A stretch of DNA of 64,000 nt from Solea solea (GCF_958295425.1 NC_081154.1:13037938-13101937); one strand, 5' to 3'; numbered from the stretch's first letter, positions 38,201 to 53,391 are shown. Program-made: numbers and translations. The notes: a model not told the origin generated them from the letters alone.

Positions 38201-41200
38201 AAATATTATATCTTAAAAGAAGTCTGTGTCCCTACATGATGAGAAAAAGAGAAAGAGAAATCAATTTCTTATCATCAGTAAGTCACCCTGAGCCATTCTC
38301 TGTGTCATCCTTTTTTAAAGGCCACTATCTTTGTCCATCCAGATTAAAACACAGCCCTTCAAACTAAAACTGGGTCAGATGTGTCGTCACATTTCTCCAT
38401 TTCAGGCGCTTTAATAAAACGTCTTAGAAGCAGCAGCAAAAGTCAACGTTGTAGATGCTGCAGAGCTTCGTAAAATGTACTTATTAAGTGAGAAAGTTTG
38501 TGTTTGGTTCAACACAGTTCACGGCTGCATGTGCACACGCCTCTCTCTCCTCTTCTCCTCCCACACACAGCTCCACGACTTTGCCAAGCTCAACGAGAAC
38601 ATCTTCTACGTCTACAACGACATCGAGTACTTCAAAGACGAGCCACAGAAGATCTCCATCACATGCGAGGAGGACATCCATGTGACGGAGGAGGTCTATA
38701 AGAGGCCCATGTTCACCATGCCCACCTACAGGTTGTTTACATAGCTCCTTTATTAGCTCTTACCTCCCGAGCACTCACGTCGGCTCGCACACAAACTGTG
38801 CACGGATCGATGCTGCAGAAAAACGCCAAGCAGGTTATAAATAGCGACGCTTGTTTGTGCAAAGGCTGGTTGCCCTGCTTTTTTGGAAGCCGAAGATTGC
38901 AGCATCCTGTTTGCAATCAGATCAGCAGTCGCTTTTATTGAGATGTCATGCGCTGTGCTCATGATATTTCCAGGGCAGGGGAACATATTATTTCCAGAGG
39001 AGACTCTAAAGCCTGGTCTCTGACTCTTTGGAAGATTTACAGTAAACTAAAGCAACAGGTGCTTTTGTGGAAAGGAACATTTCTAATCATGTGGTTAGAA
39101 CTGTTTCCATCTGAGACTCGTGAAATGAGTAAACACTCAGCTGTCGTGTCTGACTTTAGGTCAAGTGTTTATGTGCAGCATTGTTAGCATGTGACCTACA
39201 TTAAGGACTTTATTGACACAATCCAGGCTCAGGTTCTGCTCATGGTAACAAGCTGTTGTATTGCAGGTACTACAGATTACCGTTACCAATGGAGGGAGCA
39301 CCGATGGAGGAAGACTTTGACGCGTTTGTTAACATACTCAGGGTGAGCTCCTGTAAAAATGTCCACCATTTTAATATACCTTTTTTGGTGGTGCTTTTCT
39401 TGCTGGCGTTTGTGTTTTGATGTGCCGTTAAAGTAATTCATGGAAGGAATATTTCAGTGCATCTGGATTTTCTCACTGAGGCTGCGGTAGCCTCTTCTTC
39501 TTCTTCTTCCTTTCTCTTTTATCAACACATACCCTTTGATTCTGTCCTGTCTGAGCTCTCAATCACTTCTAAGTGTAATAGTGTTTTTTAAAAAAACCTG
39601 CAGCTTGTACTCACTTTACATCCGCTCCTTGGCCATCCTCTCTGTCTGGTTTCCGTCCTGCCCTTCACTCACACAGGATGTTCTTTTCGAGTTGTTTTGC
39701 CCTTTTTTGGAAGGCTTGCCGCTGCCGCTCCAGATCCCTGCGGTTGGAAAGTGGCTCCTGTATTTTTTTCTTTCCTCTTTCCTTTTTTTTTTTTTTTTTT
39801 TACAGTTTGGAATGCTACCATACTTTTTCTTTCTCTCTTGCTCTCTCTCTATCCATAATTCTCATTTATGACATTGTCCTCGCGGAGTTGTAGGAGTTTC
39901 ATTCCCAAAATTGTAAAACTAAAAACTAACTTGAAAGCTCAAAACTGGACTAAATGAAATGTAAATATAGCTGAAGTCCAACTCAGTGACTATATTTGAC
40001 TGGGCTAAAATGAAAAAAAAAAAAATTGTTTAGTCTCTGTCGATCCGCAGCCACACTGACTTGGCAGCCTTTTGCACGACTGACACTTAACATCTGTTTC
40101 CCAGGAGAGTCCCAGCTTGTCTCAGGGCCACGATGCGTCTCGGCCTCTGCCTTCACTGCTCTTCAGCTGCCAGGTGGGTGTCGGCCGCACCAACCTCGGC
40201 ATGATCCTGGGCACACTGGTCATGAATCGCCTGAAGGGGGATTCACAGCTGCCGTCTGAGTAAGAACTAAGCATGTTTTAACAGTACAGTCTAAGTGATT
40301 TGACACCTAGTCCACATGTGGTTGGGTATTTTTCAAAAAGCTGAGGTTTTCCTCCTGTAGTTTGAAAAATAATCCTGTCCACTTATGCTATGTCCTCAGA
40401 AACATCACATGAAAATACAAAAATCCACTGTTTTGTGCCAACAGGTGGGCGATAGAATTATAATTTTAAAGCTTTGGCCAATCAAAAGAGAGAGCGACAG
40501 AATGTCAGTATTATTTTGCTTATAGTACAACAACAATGTTGCAGAGCAGAAAAGGAAAATTGTTTGTTTGGACATATAGTAAATTTCACACTTGAATACA
40601 AAGTTATCAAAGCGTCATTGAACAAACATAATGGCATCACACTCTGTTATACAAGCCAAACACCAGAATAGAAAATATTGAAAATCGTCAACCCACAGTT
40701 TGTGTGAGTATGAAAAGGCCAAAAAACACAGACAATGCTACGCTTTCAGAAATACCCACCTACAGTACATGTGGACCGGGCCTCAGTCTGTTGGGATGCC
40801 AGGTAAGACTGGACTTGACCGTGTTTGTCTTGTAGAGTTGAGGAGAAGGCGACAGCTTCAGAGCCCAAACCGCTATTCCACATCATCCAGTCACTGATCA
40901 ACAAGCTGCCGAATGGACAGCAGGTCATGGAAGAGGTAAAGAAAAAAAAATACGTATGACAGCTTATTTTAGAAACCCATATACTATTGAATTCAAGATC
41001 TCACAAGTTCAAAATGTTTTGTTTTTTTTACCCCACAGGTTGACCACGCTATCACCCTGTGTTCTGAAATGCACAACATTAAAGAAGCAATCTACGAGAA
41101 CAAGAGTAAGCTGGAAGGCATTGGAGAAGATTATCAAATACAGGTGAGGGTGACGTGATGTTATGTCAGTTTTCTCTTATTTCCTGCGGTCGGTTCAACA

Positions 41201-44200
41201 CTGTCAGCTCAGCTTTTGCATCGCTCGATAAAGGAAGGGTGGGACTGCAGCTGAGGTGTTTCACAGACTTTGACCACAGGCAGGAAATCAGTGTGATCTA
41301 ATCTGCAGGTTCAGATGAGGAGCTTCACCGGAGATTTTAAAGAGGCACCTTCACACAAATATGAGCCATTACTATGGCCAGTTATTGAAGCTTTTGTTTG
41401 TTTTGTTTTTTTATAGGGAAGCAGCACCAAAGACTACTTTCTCAGCAGGACCATGCAGAGCTTGGAGCGTTACTTCTACTTGATTGTATTTAATGCGTAT
41501 CTGCATGAACAGGTAAAAATGTCTTCGCTTATACAATTGAATATTCATCAGAGGTTGATTATAAGATCGTATATGCAACTGTGTTGTGTTTTTTTTGCAG
41601 TATCCGCTTGCCTTTGTGTCCAACTTCAGCCAGTGGATGTGCTGCCATGCGTGGCTGTACAGGCTACTGGCCTGCATGGATCTGTCCGAGCTGTCAGCCC
41701 CGGCCGAGCTGGTCACCAGAGGAGCCCGCATCCTGGTGAGGAAATCACTCAGACACTGAAGCAATGATTTTGTGGTCCCTTGACTTCGATTGGATCTGTG
41801 TTGCAGCCACATGCCACACTGACATGCCTCCAAGGATTTTAAATTACGGGGCTCGGGTTTAGGCTTCACAGCAGTCGTGGGTGTATATATTTAACTGAAG
41901 CTAACCGTAGTGGGATGTCACTCAGTAGCATCTTCATGCATAGAGATGATTGTTTTTTTTTTCTATCCACAATGCCCCTCATTCTCTGCTCTCAAGTCAT
42001 ATTTTATATCTTAAAAATTGTGTTACGCGTGTCTGCACAGGTCGCTGATGAGTACTTAGCCCCCGACGTTCTCAGCACAACGAAGGAGATGAAGGCGGTC
42101 AACTTCAGACGAGTGCCCAAGATGCCCATTTATGGAGTGGCTCAGCCGACGTCAGAGGTGTTTTTTCTTTCCCTTTTAACTGTACCATCCATGAACAAAG
42201 GAAATTAAAGCAGAAACACAATCATTCAAAACAAATGATGATCATTAAGAACTGTTGCAGGCTGATAGCGGATGGTTAATAATCATCCAAAGTGTATGAC
42301 TCCTATCAAAACTCCTATTTCCACTTAATCATGCATGTGCCAGACTTCCACGTCCCTTCCGTCTAATCGTAAACTTGCTGTTCGCAGGCTACCAGCACAG
42401 TCTTGGCCCATCTGACGGATGAGAAGAGGAAGCACCGCCACGTGCTGTGGGTCAACCTGCAGGAGGAGCTGGTGTTGGAAGGAAATGGTCAGATTTTCAC
42501 ACCGAGGGAGCCCTCGTGCCTCGACCAGCACATTCCTGTTCCATCATGTGACCAACAGCAAATAGAGGTAGAACGAAAATGAAGCTTTTTGTATGTTTTT
42601 CATAAAGTCAGACGAATGATCGAGAAGAATCCCTGTGTGGAAGGGTGAGGCAAGCTTGAAACGGCTTCACAAAAGTGTTTTCGCTGCCTCCTGGCCTGTA
42701 GAAACTGGAGACATCTCTGAAGGAGGGGATCCTGCAAGCTCAGAAGTGGCTGGAGGTGACGCTGGAGCAGGACAAACAGATGAAGATGTTCAAAAGTTGC
42801 CTGACAGTCCAGGAGATATTCAACCAGCACAAAAGCTCCCACCAGGGCCTCGTCTACAAACGCATCCCTCTGCCAGACTGCAGCGCGCCCAGGGAAGAGG
42901 TAATGATGTGGGGATTTCATCACCAACACTGCACAGAAAACAGCCACAGACTGTAGATAATCTCTGTGCTCCCTCTTGTGGACAAAACCGTTACTGTCAA
43001 GTCAAGTCATGTTGTGCAGTTGAGAGGAATCCTTTGAAAAACCTCTGACATGGAGACACAACGAAGCAAATATTGAAATGCACTTATTGTAAGTTTGCTT
43101 TGGATAAAAGCGTCTGCTAAATGTAATGAAAACAAACTAATAATAAAAAATTTGAATTTTATTACTAATCAACATAAAAACACTGAGATAAAAGGCTCCA
43201 ATAATCAAGACTTTAAATACCTAATTAATAAATAACAGGACCACTGGTCAAATAATGTGCAATATAACTGGCTCCTGGAATTCCCCAAGTTGCTAATCAT
43301 TCCTATGTGTGTGTGTGTGTGTGTGTGTGTCTTGTTTTCTCCTCAGGACTTTGATAAGTTGCTGGAGGCCATGAAGAGTTCCCTGGCTGAAGATTCCCAC
43401 TCAGCCTTCGTTTTTAACTGCTCCAACGGCAAAGGCAGGACCACGACCGCCATGGTCATCTCCGTTATGACTCTCTGGCACTTTAATGTAAGATTCTTCT
43501 TTAAGTCCCCTCGTATTCCGCTTGCATCTTGTATTCTGATGCTACTTTGAATATAAATAGTCAAATGAGGCTTTTCACATCATCCGTAAATAACACAGAA
43601 ACCGGTGTTTACCATTCACAGGGTTTCCCAGAGTTTGCCGATGATGAGATTGTAAGTGTCCCCGATGCCAAGTACACAAAAGGAGAATTTGAGGTATGTA
43701 ACCTATGGCTTTGCTCATGTTCCTTTTGTAAATGTATTTATTCTTTTGATTTTTTTCTACTGCAACTAAACCAATAACAAGGGTTTAGAGCTGCAACTAT
43801 CAAACTATCAATCAATAGAACATTAATCAGCCACATTTGGAAAAGATAAATGGTATTTGTTCGCTCTTTTCTGACATTATTATCAAACTCAGTGTCTTGT
43901 TCGTATCCCTTGAAGATCTGTTTTTTAATATTGGTGCCAGTATTGAGAGGTGATCTGTGGCCACACAAACAAAAGTTTTAAGGGATTCTTGGGTTTTTGC
44001 AAGAAGAAAATATTATGTGTTCAGGGTGTAGCATTTGTAATTATTTTTATTTTCTTTTGTTTGTCTTTCATATTTCATTATTAATTGTTTTTCTATTAAT
44101 GTGTCAGTTTATATTTTCGATACCATAATGTCTATGAAAGACATTTTTTTGTCCCTGTTTATTAAGAAATTAAACAATAAGTGCCAAATAATTATTGCCA

Positions 44201-47200
44201 GCTAATTACAATAATTTCTCCAGTGGCGCATCAATTACCATTTCATAAATTATTAAACATAATGTTATTTTTTATGTTAAGTTTCATTTAAAGAACACTT
44301 ACGGAAATTGAATATCTCCTGTAGTTTCACACACATATACTCAAATTTTTAGTTTTATCGCTTTTGTAGCTACTATGTTTACTATGGCAGTAAAAATAAC
44401 ACTAGAACTGTGAAACCCTTTGTCTTTTCGATGGTAAGGTTTGGACGTTTGCATGTACCACTTACACTCACCCACCACTTCATTCGGTACAGCAGTTCAA
44501 CTACTTTGCTGCAAATATCTAACCAGTCAATCACATGGTAGCAACTCAGTGTACTTAGACAAGTAGACACGGTCAAAATGGCCTGCTGAAGGTCAACCCG
44601 AGCATCAGAACGGGGGAAAAAAAGGCAATTTAATTCATTTAATATGACATGCTTGTTTGTGCCGAAGGGGGTTGGTAGACTTTGAGTATTTCAGGAACTG
44701 CTGATCTCCTGAGGTTCTCATTCACACCAGTCTCCAGGGTTTATAGATTATAGTGCGATAAGAGAAAACATGGGTAAAACTGCCGCGAGGAGAATGGCCA
44801 AACTGGATTAAATTGATGGAACCGAGGAAGTGAGTTCAATTGGTACACACGTGGCTGGTAAATGTTATTTCTATGTCCACTGTGTTGAGAACATAGCAAG
44901 GCTGCTGTCATTATCATTAATGTGTACATTTTCTTGTGTGCTCCATACAGCAACTTTTAAAAATGACCAGCGAGTTGTTGAGTCACTCAAATCAAAAGAG
45001 TCTAAAGACTAAAACCTTCAAACTCCCACACAATATAACACAATAAAAGGGAACATGATGGTGCCCGCGTTTGCTTGTAGCAGAGCAGACCATTACTAGT
45101 TCCAGGGAAGTATAGTTTATCTATACAGCCCTTTTCACAGAAAGAATTCACAAAGTGCTTCACAGTAAAAAACAGTACTAAAGAAATAATATTTTAAAAC
45201 CAATCCTGTACACTGCCCGTTTCTCTGCAAAGCACGCAACACAACTGTAGTGTAGCGGTAACGATGGCCTTTGTTCGTTCAGCCTCCAGCTCTGCACCGG
45301 TGATTGAAAGCATTGGCCGAACAAAGCCAGAGGCCAGAATCTTCATCGATTCCTCGTATTTTTCTTGATTCCATGTCGCGATCACGAATCAGCGGTTGGG
45401 CCCCGCTTGCTGTGTCGTCAGCACTGTAAACACGGACACACAGAAGGGGACACACAGTGCCACATGTCAGTCACAGCAGAGCAGCCACTGGAGTTTTCGG
45501 CGATACAAAGAGCGGTCTCCTGGGAAACCTCGTCTGCCTCGGGCTAAGCCTCTGAGACGGGTGCAATGATGCAATCCGTATTGCTTATGTGACAGGGGAA
45601 CTGATGTAGCCAGATGTTTATACAGAAATATAATCCTTTCTCTGTCCTGACAAAATAAAGCCACAGTCATTTTGTCACGCGGCTGTACCTGTGACCATGC
45701 TGTCAGGCAGCAGGAATGAGTTTGTAATTATAAACATAAGAACCTAAAACACACACAAACATAAAGGTAAAAGGATAAAAGTAAGTCAGCGATCAATAGA
45801 AAAAATACCTTTTTTTGTAAATGTTTGTAAAGAAATTTGACATTTTATTTTCTATCTCACTAAATAAACCATTTAAAGGCACAACTCTCAATGTTTTACT
45901 GTAGTTTTTAAACCAAAATTTGAATTTGAATGCTTGCAAATGTTGTTTTTACACCTGGTAAACATGTTTGAAATAACTAACACCCGCCTCCTCGCTGGCT
46001 AAATTCAGAAATGATTCCGTTATTTCACGTGGTTGTTTTAAAACTCATGCCTCGCCGTGGTTTTCTGTCCAGGTTGTGATGCAGCTGGTTCGTCTCATTC
46101 CTGATGGCCACAGGATGAAGAGGGAGGTGGACATGGCCTTGGACTCTGTCAGTGAGACCATGACACCCATGCACTACCACCTGAGAGAGATCATCATCAG
46201 CACATACAGACAGGTACGACAAGTGTCCTTGCAGAGTGTGTGTTACATACACTGTCAGGCAGACGGCAAGGAAGGACCAAGTTTGGTCTTTCAGCCGCTC
46301 ACTTTAGCATCATCTAACCTCCCCCGTGTCTTCTCCCTTGTGTCCTCCTCTGTTACACCAACTGTCCTCATGTCCTCCTTCACAACATCCATGAGGATGA
46401 GGTCTGTCCTCTCCTACTCACGCACTGCCACACACACATTCTGATCCAGTCAATCAAAACAATACCTATAAAGTCATGAACGTCGCAGTTCATTATCAAA
46501 CTATAAAAAGACAGAGCTGCCCCCTCTCTCTCATCCTCTCCCTCTCTGTTAGCGGGACCTGCAGCCTCACAGCAGGGCTCTGCTCTCCTTTTAAGTTCCC
46601 CATCTTTATGAGTTTTAAGTAAAGCGGCAGCGCATTTCTGTGTGCTTTTGTGTCGAGGCAGGAAACATTTTCAAGAAAGAGACGTCTCTCTCTCGCTCCC
46701 TCTCCCTCTCTATTAGCGGTACCCGCAGCCTCACAGCAGGAGTCTGCTCTCGTTTTGATTTCATTTCCTCCTCTTTAGGAATTTTAAAGAAAGTAGCCGA
46801 GCTCTTCTGTGTGCCTTTGCCCCGAAGTAAGGCACATTTTCAAGAATGAAAGGTGTTGCAGCAAGCTACCCACGAGTAAAAGGTAACTCGCTGAGGGTGT
46901 CTTTATTGTTACAGTGTTTGAGGAGGAGTTATGTTACTCTTTATTCTTTATTCCACATATTCATCCACTAATAGTGTAAAGAGGAGAATTCGCTTTACAG
47001 AGACTTTAAGGAGAAACGTGTGTAAAGAAACAATCATCACACATTCATCTGATCTTCCCACTGAGATTGTCCTGATTACATATTTTCTCCCTATGAAATA
47101 CTTCATTTAATCGGTTTGCTTCATGCTGGGTTTCCACCCGCATGTGATCATGAGCTCGGGTGCAGTTTCACACGAGCCCCATAGATGGCGTCAGGAACTT

Positions 47201-50176
47201 GTTTTCATGTCTCTTCGAGCCACAGCAGATATGAATGAGGGGGATCCACTGATGTGTAGGCCGGAGCAGCAGAGTGTGGAAAAACGATTGTGGTGCAACA
47301 CACGTTATCTCGAAAACTCAATGGAATTCCTCTGGGTTTAAATGGAAAAGAGTGAGTGGGGGGAAAAAGGAGTTGGAAAAGATGTGATTATCTGTGGGGT
47401 TTGCCGGCTTAAATCACCCAAACTTGCATTATTTTGTGGTCTTCATGGTTTAATAAGTTCAAGAGTATCTCTTATCTGGTTTGTTTGCTGCAGAAATTAA
47501 CGTCAAAACAAGTGAATGGTGAAACTAAGTTTGATTAATTATGCTTTAAAGAGGAAAACAGGCAAAAAAAAAAAATCATTGAGATAGAGATGTATTTTTC
47601 AACTTTGGAACCTGACAAAGACAAATACACAATTTCTGCAAATGCTGTATTTGTCAGTATAGTGTCGACATTGTGCTTAATTAACAGGGAACTAAGGGAA
47701 CAAAAGGCGTTTATTGTGGTGTTTCAAAGACCTATCTGCACAAGGTCTCTCCTGATGTTATGACTCTGCTGGACCCTGGTTCTGTTTTAGCCATTTGTAA
47801 TGCAGACTGTAATCATTGTGCCTCTGTGCACTGTCAGCCATTCTCTGCGTGCTGGAGGCACCTCGTCCTGTCTCCACCATATCAATGGGCCTCATTGTCC
47901 CGTGAACTCTGTCTTTTCCCCTATATTCTCCCACCGTCTGTCACTTCTGTGGTGCCAGGCCCAAGGAAAGGACTCACCATCACATCTCTTTCATACAAGT
48001 TTGTAAATGCAGTAAGTGCAATAAATATGCACATATTTCATCTTAATTTTCAATAGGTTTTAGGTGAAATATAATGTACTCACCCTGTCCCGTGTTTAAA
48101 AGGACAATTTTGGGCATTTGTAGTATCGACAACTATTGTTTATGTGGAGCAACTTTACTAATTGACAGATTTAATCGGCAACATGTTGAGATACATAGGT
48201 AGAAATACACGGGTTAAGAACTGCGTTGGACTTTTAACATGATAGCCTTCAAGGATGGTTAAGAAACACTGGATATAACTGAAGTCTGAAGTTTCTTTGT
48301 AAGGAGACACCGCGCGGAATATTTTAGCTGTTAAAATCTGAGCGAGCAGAGGGCCATGTGTTTTAAACAAAAACTCCAAACAGTAACTAACGCTTTCCAT
48401 GTTCGCAACCTTATCATTGTGCTGTACCGATGATTCATATGATGACCAAAACTAGTACGGAGCAATCGGACCCAGATCCAGATCGCATTAAACCCGAATA
48501 ATCCTCTTTAACCCTGCTGATGCAGATCTCAGGCTGGTACTGTGTTTCCCTCACGTCTGAAGCAGGAGGCCAGGTGGTAAACAGTGCCAGATGTTGCTTG
48601 AACCCAGCACCAGACGAGAGAGGTGGGAGAAAAGTGGGGAAAGAAGAGGGGAAACACCCCCCCACAGTCCCCCGTCCATCCCCCTCTCCCTTTTATAGCC
48701 CTCCCCCTACTAAAGCACCCTCCGCCTCTTTGACAGTGGTTGGAAAATGTGTCTTTGATAGAGAGAAAAAATATATGTATTTACACTGGGACCCAAACCA
48801 TCCACCAGCTCTCTGAGGGGCCATGGAAGGGGGTGGGGATTTTGGTGGGTTGGCTTCTTCTTGAAGAGCCTGTAAATCAACCAAGCGTGACCCAATGCCA
48901 CAGATGCATCTTCCAAAATCAGTGCCGGCACAGAGGAGAGCCCACTTCCTCTCCACCACCTCCTCAGTCTGCAGTGCACATAGCTGCAGGAGCCTTTCTT
49001 TCCATTGTCAAGCCCCAAAGCAGCAATCTGTGCTTCCCAGCATTTGCTTTGACATCACGTCTCTGTGTATGTGGAGCTATACATTTATTTATAGAATTAA
49101 AATTGATCTGGTGGTGAACAGGGAATCTGACATTTGAATTGCAGTGTACTTTTCTTTTTCTAATTAGCCACACTGTTTACATTATATCTCTCTGCCTGTT
49201 TCATGTGTTAACTTTCCACCGAGTTTAGACGTCTTGTCACATTAGAACATTTGACATTTTAAAAATCACAGGTGAATCAACCTCTGCACACAAACCCACT
49301 TTTTTCTCACTGGTTTCAAACTCGGGCTGCAACGATTAATCGATTATTAATTGATTACTGAATTTATCATCAACTGTTTTGATAACTGATTCATTTATTT
49401 TCTGATTTATGTTGAGCTTCATCTGAAAGATCTGATATATATAAAAAAAAAGAAGCCATTTCCTGTATACGCTGCACAAACCGCATGAGAGCCGACCGGG
49501 GTGACACGAGACTTGACCCGCATAGTCTTGCGTGGCTGCAAACTGTTAGAGCGCCACAGCTTTGTCACTCTGCCATCTATGGTGTGGAACCAGTAATGCT
49601 TTCAAACACTGCGTTTCAGACACTCAGATAGACGCCTTTGTTTGTTTGTGTCCTTCATCGTCACCACAAATCACCGTTGTCTTCTTCTGTTGAACAACAA
49701 GGGTGTGGATACATCTGCCTCAGTCTGTAAAACGGTGTGATGCGCTTCTAGGCTGGATACTTTGAACTTGAACACGCTTTCAATCAGCCGTGATTGTATT
49801 GTAGAGTTGCACTGTGTGGTCATAGTACATAAAAAGTGCCTTAATGTAACTACTAACATTCATATTTTTAATGGTGCACCAGATTTGATGGAATTTGCAG
49901 AGCTAATGTGGCTAAATTTGGAAATTTTCCTCCAGGACCAGGCAAAACTGGCGTGGAAACTGAAATATCTCTAAATGAACTGATAATACTTTTTGAGGAG
50001 GGGAGAATGCTGTGAGCTTTTTTTAAATTTTTTTAATTTTAAAATCCAATCAAATCCGAATCAGTAGTGATACCGAGGTCACCATACCATACTCTGTTCT
50101 ATTATATCATCTTTTTTTTCCTCTGTATTTTTAAATTGCTCTTTCATCCCGGTGGTCAGTGAGCAAACTGAAACGC

Positions 50177-50254
<78 letters not shown>

Positions 50255-53200
50255 GGCACCAAATCAAGCCGTGTTTGTGCTTGTGTGTCCAAATGAAAGG
50301 TCCACATGGTTTGGACGGGGAAGTGGAAAAATACTTTTTGAGGAGGGGAGAATACTGTGTGTGAGCTGGGTTTTTGTTTAGTTTTTTTTTTCAGAGAAAA
50401 GGTACTGAAAGTTTTTAGGACAGAAGAAGAAAAGAAGTGTGAGGAATTGGAGAGGAACACTGCCCACTTAGTAAAAAAAGACGGGTGGGAGGTGGCAAGG
50501 TGAGAAAGTAACAGGCTGTCATGCTGTAAGGTTAATGAACCGAACCAGTGTTTCTAAGAATCCTTTGAGTTAAGTCTTCTTCTCAATTAAGATGACCGCT
50601 CAACACACATAGTCCTGTTACACAGTGGAGTTGGTTCCCATCTTAACCAGGGACCATGTCCTCTTCAGCTCCTGAGGTGTGAGCTGACTCCTTAAGAGAG
50701 GCTTTTATTTAGATCCAGCGCAGGGTGGGGGGCAGGAAAGTGGAAGAGTCGGGAGTTGTTGTTTTTATTCATAATTTCCAGCCTCTCCCATCATGCCACT
50801 GCCAATAGCCTTAAAGTCTTTGCTGTGGCTGTCTGCGAAATGATTTATTTTTGACTGAATCCCATCTGAGCAGGTGCAACCAGCTGGGCTATTTAGGCAT
50901 TGGCAACACAGTCTCTCAGTGTACAGTGAGTCCAGAGAGTAATAATGTCGTTTGTGTGTGTGTGTGTGTGGGTAGGATGTGTTTATGTGTGGGAGGCAGT
51001 ACTCATGAAAGGTAAATAAAGCAGCCCCAGGGATATATACCTCAAGGTTTTGTTAGCTCGGAGCGATTCAGGAGTTCATTTATTTTCTGTAAATGACTTC
51101 AAATGATGCTCCAGTACATCAAGTGAACGTCCACTTCAAAATAATCTTACCCCCTAGAGCACTGCTGCACTCGCCTGTGCTATTGATGCCTCAAATAATT
51201 GCCATTATTGATTGAGGTGCCTCGGTTTGAGTTAATAAAAAGGACAGCTTTTGACTTGGCCGCACTTTTCCCCGTCGATGGGGGGGGATGAAAAACTTTG
51301 TGCGTCTTTCTGACTGCTCAGAGTTAACTCGTTGACTATTTAGAGAAACGGATTTCCATGTTTCCTGCTCCCCATCAGTGTGCCGAACATACCCACAGTC
51401 ATTCAAGTCATCATGATTACATGTAGCAGCAGTGTGTGTTGAAGGCGCAGCATGGTTTTGTCTATCCGATTTATACGTCGCAGCATATAATGCTACTGAT
51501 TAGCCTGGCTCCAACCATAGCTGAGGAACTAATCAGTGAAATGACATGGTGTACTGCATTGTTGTTCAGCCCAAACACACACACACACACACACACACAC
51601 GAAATTACAGTCATTTTCAGACTGATTATGTAACTCAGTCTAACTTGGCTGCCGTGTCTGTTTAAATGATTGGTGATTTCTTATTGCAGTGCCACACTAT
51701 TTTTACACTAATGACGCTCTCATCTCACGGCATAGTTACGTACAGCACCACATTATATGTGAATGGAGGCATACGACTGTAAATAATCACTAAGATTTGA
51801 GTTATTTTTTTTAATCTTGATGCTGTGGGTCTTCTGCGGGTTCTCTGGTTTCCTCTCACAAGTCCAAAGACATGCAGATTTAGGGAATTAAGCAAAGTGG
51901 ACACTCTAAATTGACTTAGTGTGACAGTAAATGGTTGTTTGTCTCTACATGTGGCCCTGTGATCAACAATTTACAAATTAAAGTTATTAACATTGAGTGC
52001 AAGTACTGAATTCAGAGGCCTTTTATTTGTTTTTCTAAATAAAGCCTTCATTCAATCACAGTAGGTGTGATTTTTCAGTAGCAGCATACACATAGCCTGT
52101 AATTAAGCCAAGTGTCTTTGATGGATGAAGCCAATTACACATCAGTGTTCACATCTAAGCTTAAGAGTGGGCATCATGGACTACCGTCATGCCACATAGA
52201 AGAATCTGATTTCTTGTTTTGAAGCGCAGAGATTCGCGATTCGGCCAGAGGAAAATGCAACCAGACTCCTATTGGATGATACTAGCTGTTAAAACATTAC
52301 AAGACAACTATCAAAGATATGCTGTGTGTTTTTATTTCACACTTTCTGATGCTCTGCTTCACTCACTTCAGAAATCGTCCTTTGCCTCCTATTCTCATCC
52401 ACTTTTACCCCGAATAACTGAACTGCCCTTTGCCCTGACCTCTCTCATGCCCCCCCACCCCCCCCACCTCCCTCATAACCACTGACCTCAAAACAGAGCT
52501 TCAGACCTGGCTGGCTGTTGCGCCGAAGGGGTTGCCATTTCCTGCCCCCACGCACTAAACCTGTCATTGCCCGGGGCCCCTGGACCAGGAATAACTGCTT
52601 CCTAAAGCATGCATGAGTGTTTAAGCATGTCCCCCAGTAGCTGCGGTCATGCTATCTGTCAGATCCGACTAAGCCCCAAATGTTCACATTTCACCGGGGA
52701 AAGGTACACCTTCTTTGTCTAAGCGTTCACACTATCAAGCCACTGGCACTGAGCAAATACCTGCAGGAACACAATCTCAGAGGCGAAGTGACTTAAATGC
52801 CAGCCATGTGGGATATGCAGGAGCCGTGACTGGGCCGGGTTGCTCCAGGAACTGGAGTTGGAATAACTCCGCTGTGGGCGAGCCGCGCTTCATGCGTGAG
52901 GACGGTCGAGCAACAGATGAATCCTGTGTCACTGGTGCAATAACTACTCCCAAAATGCCAACAACCCTTATCGTCAGCGAGGACCATTCAGACCAGCCTT
53001 GTCAAATGTTTTTTTTCCCTCTTTCCTGCTTGCATTAAGACACAGCGTGGCCTTTTTCTCCTTGCATTCCTTCATTGTTGGATGTAAACATCATATGCTC
53101 ATACAGAGTCCACACACGTTGGTATTTCAATTCCAATAATTCCTATAATGTCGTTGCGTATCTTATGTGTGAATATGAAGTTGCTCTGCGGGGCTGAACA

Positions 53201-53330
53201 CATTCCATAGATCGACACAGTCAGCTGCTCCCATGGTGAACTCCATGCCACGGCCCTGTGAGGATATAGAAGAATGACGGTCACAGTCCAATGCGTTATA
53301 ATCAACTGTTTAACTAATAAAGCAATAATA

Positions 53331-53391
<61 letters not shown>

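Noticed and set aside
41411..41869. 152-aa minus-strand frame
   Set aside because: Antisense of two confirmed pald1 exons.
48740..49117. 125-aa + strand frame in the large pald1 intron
   Set aside because: No domain, no splice context; overlapping frames of similar length on the other strand point to chance.
50131..50460. Ser-Leu and Arg-Glu repeat frames
   Set aside because: Direct translation of the (AG)35 microsatellite.
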